Source: Aquisalibacillus elongatus (GTDB lineage Bacteria > Bacillota > Bacilli > Bacillales > Alkalibacillaceae). From it: a DNA stretch of 64,000 nt. The position numbers and the translations under genes are program-made. Below the pieces are notes generated by a model. It was not told where the DNA came from. It saw only the letters and a program-made list of their open reading frames with translations, and did no database searches. This document shows, piece by piece, positions 62,325 through 64,000 of the stretch. The DNA is taken from assembly GCF_003843875.1 (NCBI RefSeq), contig NZ_RKRF01000007.1:496001-560000 (forward strand). Direction: 5' to 3'. How positions within the stretch are numbered: the first letter of the stretch is position 1; every line of letters begins with the position of its first letter.

Positions 62325-62336
62325 AAATTGGGATAA

Positions 62337-62711
62337 CTAATGCTGTTGATTTGCATAGTGATGATAGGAATCCATGGTCAACGAAACGCCTTGAGCCATT
62401 GCAGCTCCGCCACCAAGAGCCGCTGTAACTGCAACAGTTTCCATAATTTCATCTTCAGTTGCCTGATGCTCAGCAGCTCCTTTTGAATGATAGATGATAC
62501 AATATTCATCTTGAGCATAAATGCTGATGGCTAGGGCTAGAAGTTGTTTTGTTTTTTGATCCAATGCCCCTTCTTCAAAACAAGACTCTGTAAAATCAAA
62601 ATATCCTTCAGTTACTTTCGGTAATTTTTCTTTTAAATGGTTTAATCCTTCTTTGTAATCTAAAATCGATTGATCAAAGAAATTATCGTGATGTTCCATA
62701 TTTTCTTCCAT
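62337..62711 (-). CDS. AhpD-like carboxymuconolactone decarboxylase family protein
   Basis: 124-residue all-alpha protein of the CMD/AhpD family (LLALAISIYAQDEYCIIYHSKGA, GGGAAMAQG). AhpD-type enzymes use a C-x2-C-x3-H pair; here only Cys71 and His75 (CIIYH) remain, with Tyr instead of the second Cys, as in YurZ-like members, so peroxidase cycling is uncertain. ATG 62711 has GGAGTGAC upstream; GTG 62720 lies in that site. Upstream of sodF with 61 bp between, suggesting oxidative-stress context. Confidence 0.85.
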   Translation of the reverse strand: MEENMEHHDNFFDQSILDYKEGLNHLKEKLPKVTEGYFDFTESCFEEGALDQKTKQLLALAISIYAQDEYCIIYHSKGAAEHQATEDEIMETVAVTAALGGGAAMAQGVSLTMDSYHHYANQQH

Positions 62712-62796
62712 GATTGTCACTCCATTTCCTAAGTTTTCCTACATCATTAGGGTCTTTAAAAACGGCATGACTATACAAGGAAATTTTTGAAAAAAA

Positions 62797-63828
62797 TTAT
62801 AAATTAGAGATTTTTTCGTAAGTGTCTTCATCACAAATCACCAAAAGGTTGGCACCCTCAGGAATGGTTTTATCTGCTTTTTTAGCTAGCCCTAACTGTT
62901 CACCTTCAGCTAACAATGTTGCTCCGTATTCTAATAATCCAATATGTGCGTCTCGATACGTCTCCCATGAAGGGTGTTTTTTAATGGAATAAATATCATG
63001 ACCATAATTAGTGGAGGTCAGCTGTCTAAACATTTCACTAGTACCTTTATAAGTCGCGCTTTTAGCAATCAAATGAGCACTTGTTTGATTCGGGGTGATA
63101 AATTCATCAACATCAGAATGCTTAAAGGCTGAAATATGTTGATCATATAAAATTTCTGCGATCGTATAGACTTCAAAGCCTTCATCATTCCCAAGTCCTT
63201 CAATGGTTGTTGTAATTAAGAGTGTTTGGCCATCTGCTAATGAATAGTTTTTCACATCATCTGATGCAAAAATTAAAACTGCTTGAGATTCTTTAATATT
63301 CGCTTGATGTAAGGTATTTGCATTTGCTGGATTCCCTGATACGAAATGGACACGATCATGACGAATTGGTGTTTGATCGAGTGACTCATCGATTAAGACA
63401 ATATCTTGATCTTCCTGTAAATTTAATAACTCCCAAATAGTTTCTTTTGAACGCTTTGTATAATTAATGATAATGTAGTGCTTAGAATCTTTATATGCCA
63501 ATTTACCTTCCTCCTTATTTTTACGGTATTCTTGAATCGCATCGAAGATATAACCAATAACAACACCCATTAGGCCAATTCCAACGATGTAAACCGCCGT
63601 CATCGCATAAAGTTGGCCAGCTAATGACGTTGGTGAAATATCACCATATCCAACCGTTGTAACAGTAGTCATCATCCACCATAAAGCTGTGAAGTAAGAA
63701 TCAAACGTTTCGGGTTCAATTGCGTGAATGATCCATGACGAAAGGAATATAAAGATGATTAATAATACGGTATAAAGAATTTTGTTATCTACTTTATGTA
63801 TTTTTCGACGTAACAATTGGAAAAACAT
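62797..63828 (-). CDS. potassium channel protein with RCK domain (YugO-like)
   Basis: 343 residues: two membrane helices (~18-37 and ~71-93) flanking a pore loop with selectivity filter TVGYGD (58-63), then cytoplasmic RCK/TrkA-N (~113-235) and TrkA-C-like regions. Same architecture as B. subtilis YugO, the K+ channel used in biofilm electrical signalling. AGAGGATGATGCT precedes the ATG. Single gene, divergent from the EamA gene. Confidence 0.92.
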   Translation of the reverse strand: MFFQLLRRKIHKVDNKILYTVLLIIFIFLSSWIIHAIEPETFDSYFTALWWMMTTVTTVGYGDISPTSLAGQLYAMTAVYIVGIGLMGVVIGYIFDAIQEYRKNKEEGKLAYKDSKHYIIINYTKRSKETIWELLNLQEDQDIVLIDESLDQTPIRHDRVHFVSGNPANANTLHQANIKESQAVLIFASDDVKNYSLADGQTLLITTTIEGLGNDEGFEVYTIAEILYDQHISAFKHSDVDEFITPNQTSAHLIAKSATYKGTSEMFRQLTSTNYGHDIYSIKKHPSWETYRDAHIGLLEYGATLLAEGEQLGLAKKADKTIPEGANLLVICDEDTYEKISNL

Positions 63829-63910
63829 AGCATCATCCTCTTATAAAATTTCATGAATTTATTATACAATTATAGTAAAGAAATGCATAGTCAACTAAAG
63901 GGAGATCTCA

Positions 63911-64000
63911 ATGAACTTTTTTAAGCAACATAAATGGAGCATTCCAGTCATCATCTTATTAGTAACTTTAATATGGGGTTATGCGTGGGTTTTAATGAAA
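63911..64000 (+). CDS. EamA/DMT family transporter, N-terminal fragment (cut by window edge)
   Basis: Only 30 codons are in the window: MNFFKQHKWSIPVIILLVTLIWGYAWVLMK (shown here for context in two halves: MNFFKQHKWSIP, VIILLVTLIWGYAWVLMK). The first helix with TLIWGYAWVLMK is typical of drug/metabolite (EamA) exporters. GGGAGATCTCA precedes ATG 63911. Substrate unknown; the rest lies beyond 64000. Confidence 0.75.
   Translation, partial: MNFFKQHKWSIPVIILLVTLIWGYAWVLMK

Noticed and set aside
1-64000. CRISPR arrays, insertion sequences, prophage, tRNA or rRNA genes.
   Set aside because: I saw no regularly spaced repeats, transposase motifs, phage genes or tRNA-like cloverleaf sequences; gene order is that of core chromosome.

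Overview
The window is a gene-dense, AT-rich stretch of the core chromosome of a low-GC Firmicute in the family Bacillaceae. Gene content and order closely follow the Bacillus subtilis aro-ypi-qcr-ypj-dap-pan-dinG-asnS-dnaD-nth-ponA-recU-ypp-gpsB-rnpB-ypsC block. Small YjcZ-like and lmo0937-like membrane peptides, a 7Fe ferredoxin, bacillithiol synthesis (bshA) and a YugO-type K+ channel fit this placement. Very acidic extensions (PonA tail, QcrC tail, an insert in an S9 peptidase) suggest a moderately halophilic genus; that is inference. I see no tRNA, rRNA operon, insertion sequence, prophage or CRISPR array.

Layout. 1-4263: end of aroB, aroA, then ypiA, ypiB, ypiF. 4299-8134: the menaquinol:cytochrome c reductase operon qcrABC, ypjA, a tiny membrane ORF where ypjB would be expected, and a YugP-type zinc protease. 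8140-9009: a YitT protein on the minus strand. 9145-16100: a tightly packed run ypjD-dapB-mgsA-bshA-cca-birA-panB-panC-panD. 16155-24142: dinG, a secreted metallo-beta-lactamase-fold-like protein, ypmB, aspB, asnS, dnaD, nth. 24167-27326 (minus): recU-ponA. 27420-33542: yppC, a 39-aa ORF, yppE, cdd, ypsA, gpsB, rnpB RNA, the ypsC methyltransferase and carboxypeptidase ypwA. 33605-36875: SDR, type III polyketide synthase, ICMT-type methyltransferase and rhodanese. 36920-40072: queuosine-precursor transporter, cspD, a DUF72 protein and an NlpC/P60 hydrolase. 40187-43188: thyA-dfrA, tatA-tatA-tatC, yozE-like. 43222-48241: small genes, ung, a YqfQ-like protein, msrAB, DUF6501, a hydrolase and a LysM-M14 peptidase. 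48400-55417: ferredoxin, a GGDEF protein coupled to a double dynamin, an S9 peptidase. 55459-64000: second msrA, a membrane peptide, SCP2 plus a PBP3-like protein, an alkaline-phosphatase-superfamily protein, GDPD, sodF with an AhpD-like gene, a K+ channel and the start of an EamA transporter.

Functional themes are amino-acid, pantothenate and one-carbon metabolism; respiration (qcr); cell wall and division (ponA, recU, gpsB, PBP3, two peptidoglycan hydrolases); oxidative-stress repair (bshA, msrAB, msrA, sodF, AhpD-like); and membrane remodelling or lipid modification (dynA, alkylpyrone-type operon, SCP2).

The most interesting non-coding signals are: (i) a long cspD leader with a 26-bp hairpin that pairs completely only in the cspD-sense RNA; (ii) a terminator-like hairpin running into the Shine-Dalgarno of sodF; (iii) an apparently leaderless ypsA transcript starting on the U-tract of the cdd terminator; (iv) a preQ1-like element before the queuosine-precursor transporter; and (v) perfect 28-bp and 20-bp palindromes. 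No clearly new multi-gene system is proven. The SDR/type III PKS/ICMT/rhodanese operon and the degenerate secreted MBL-fold protein are the best protein-level leads.
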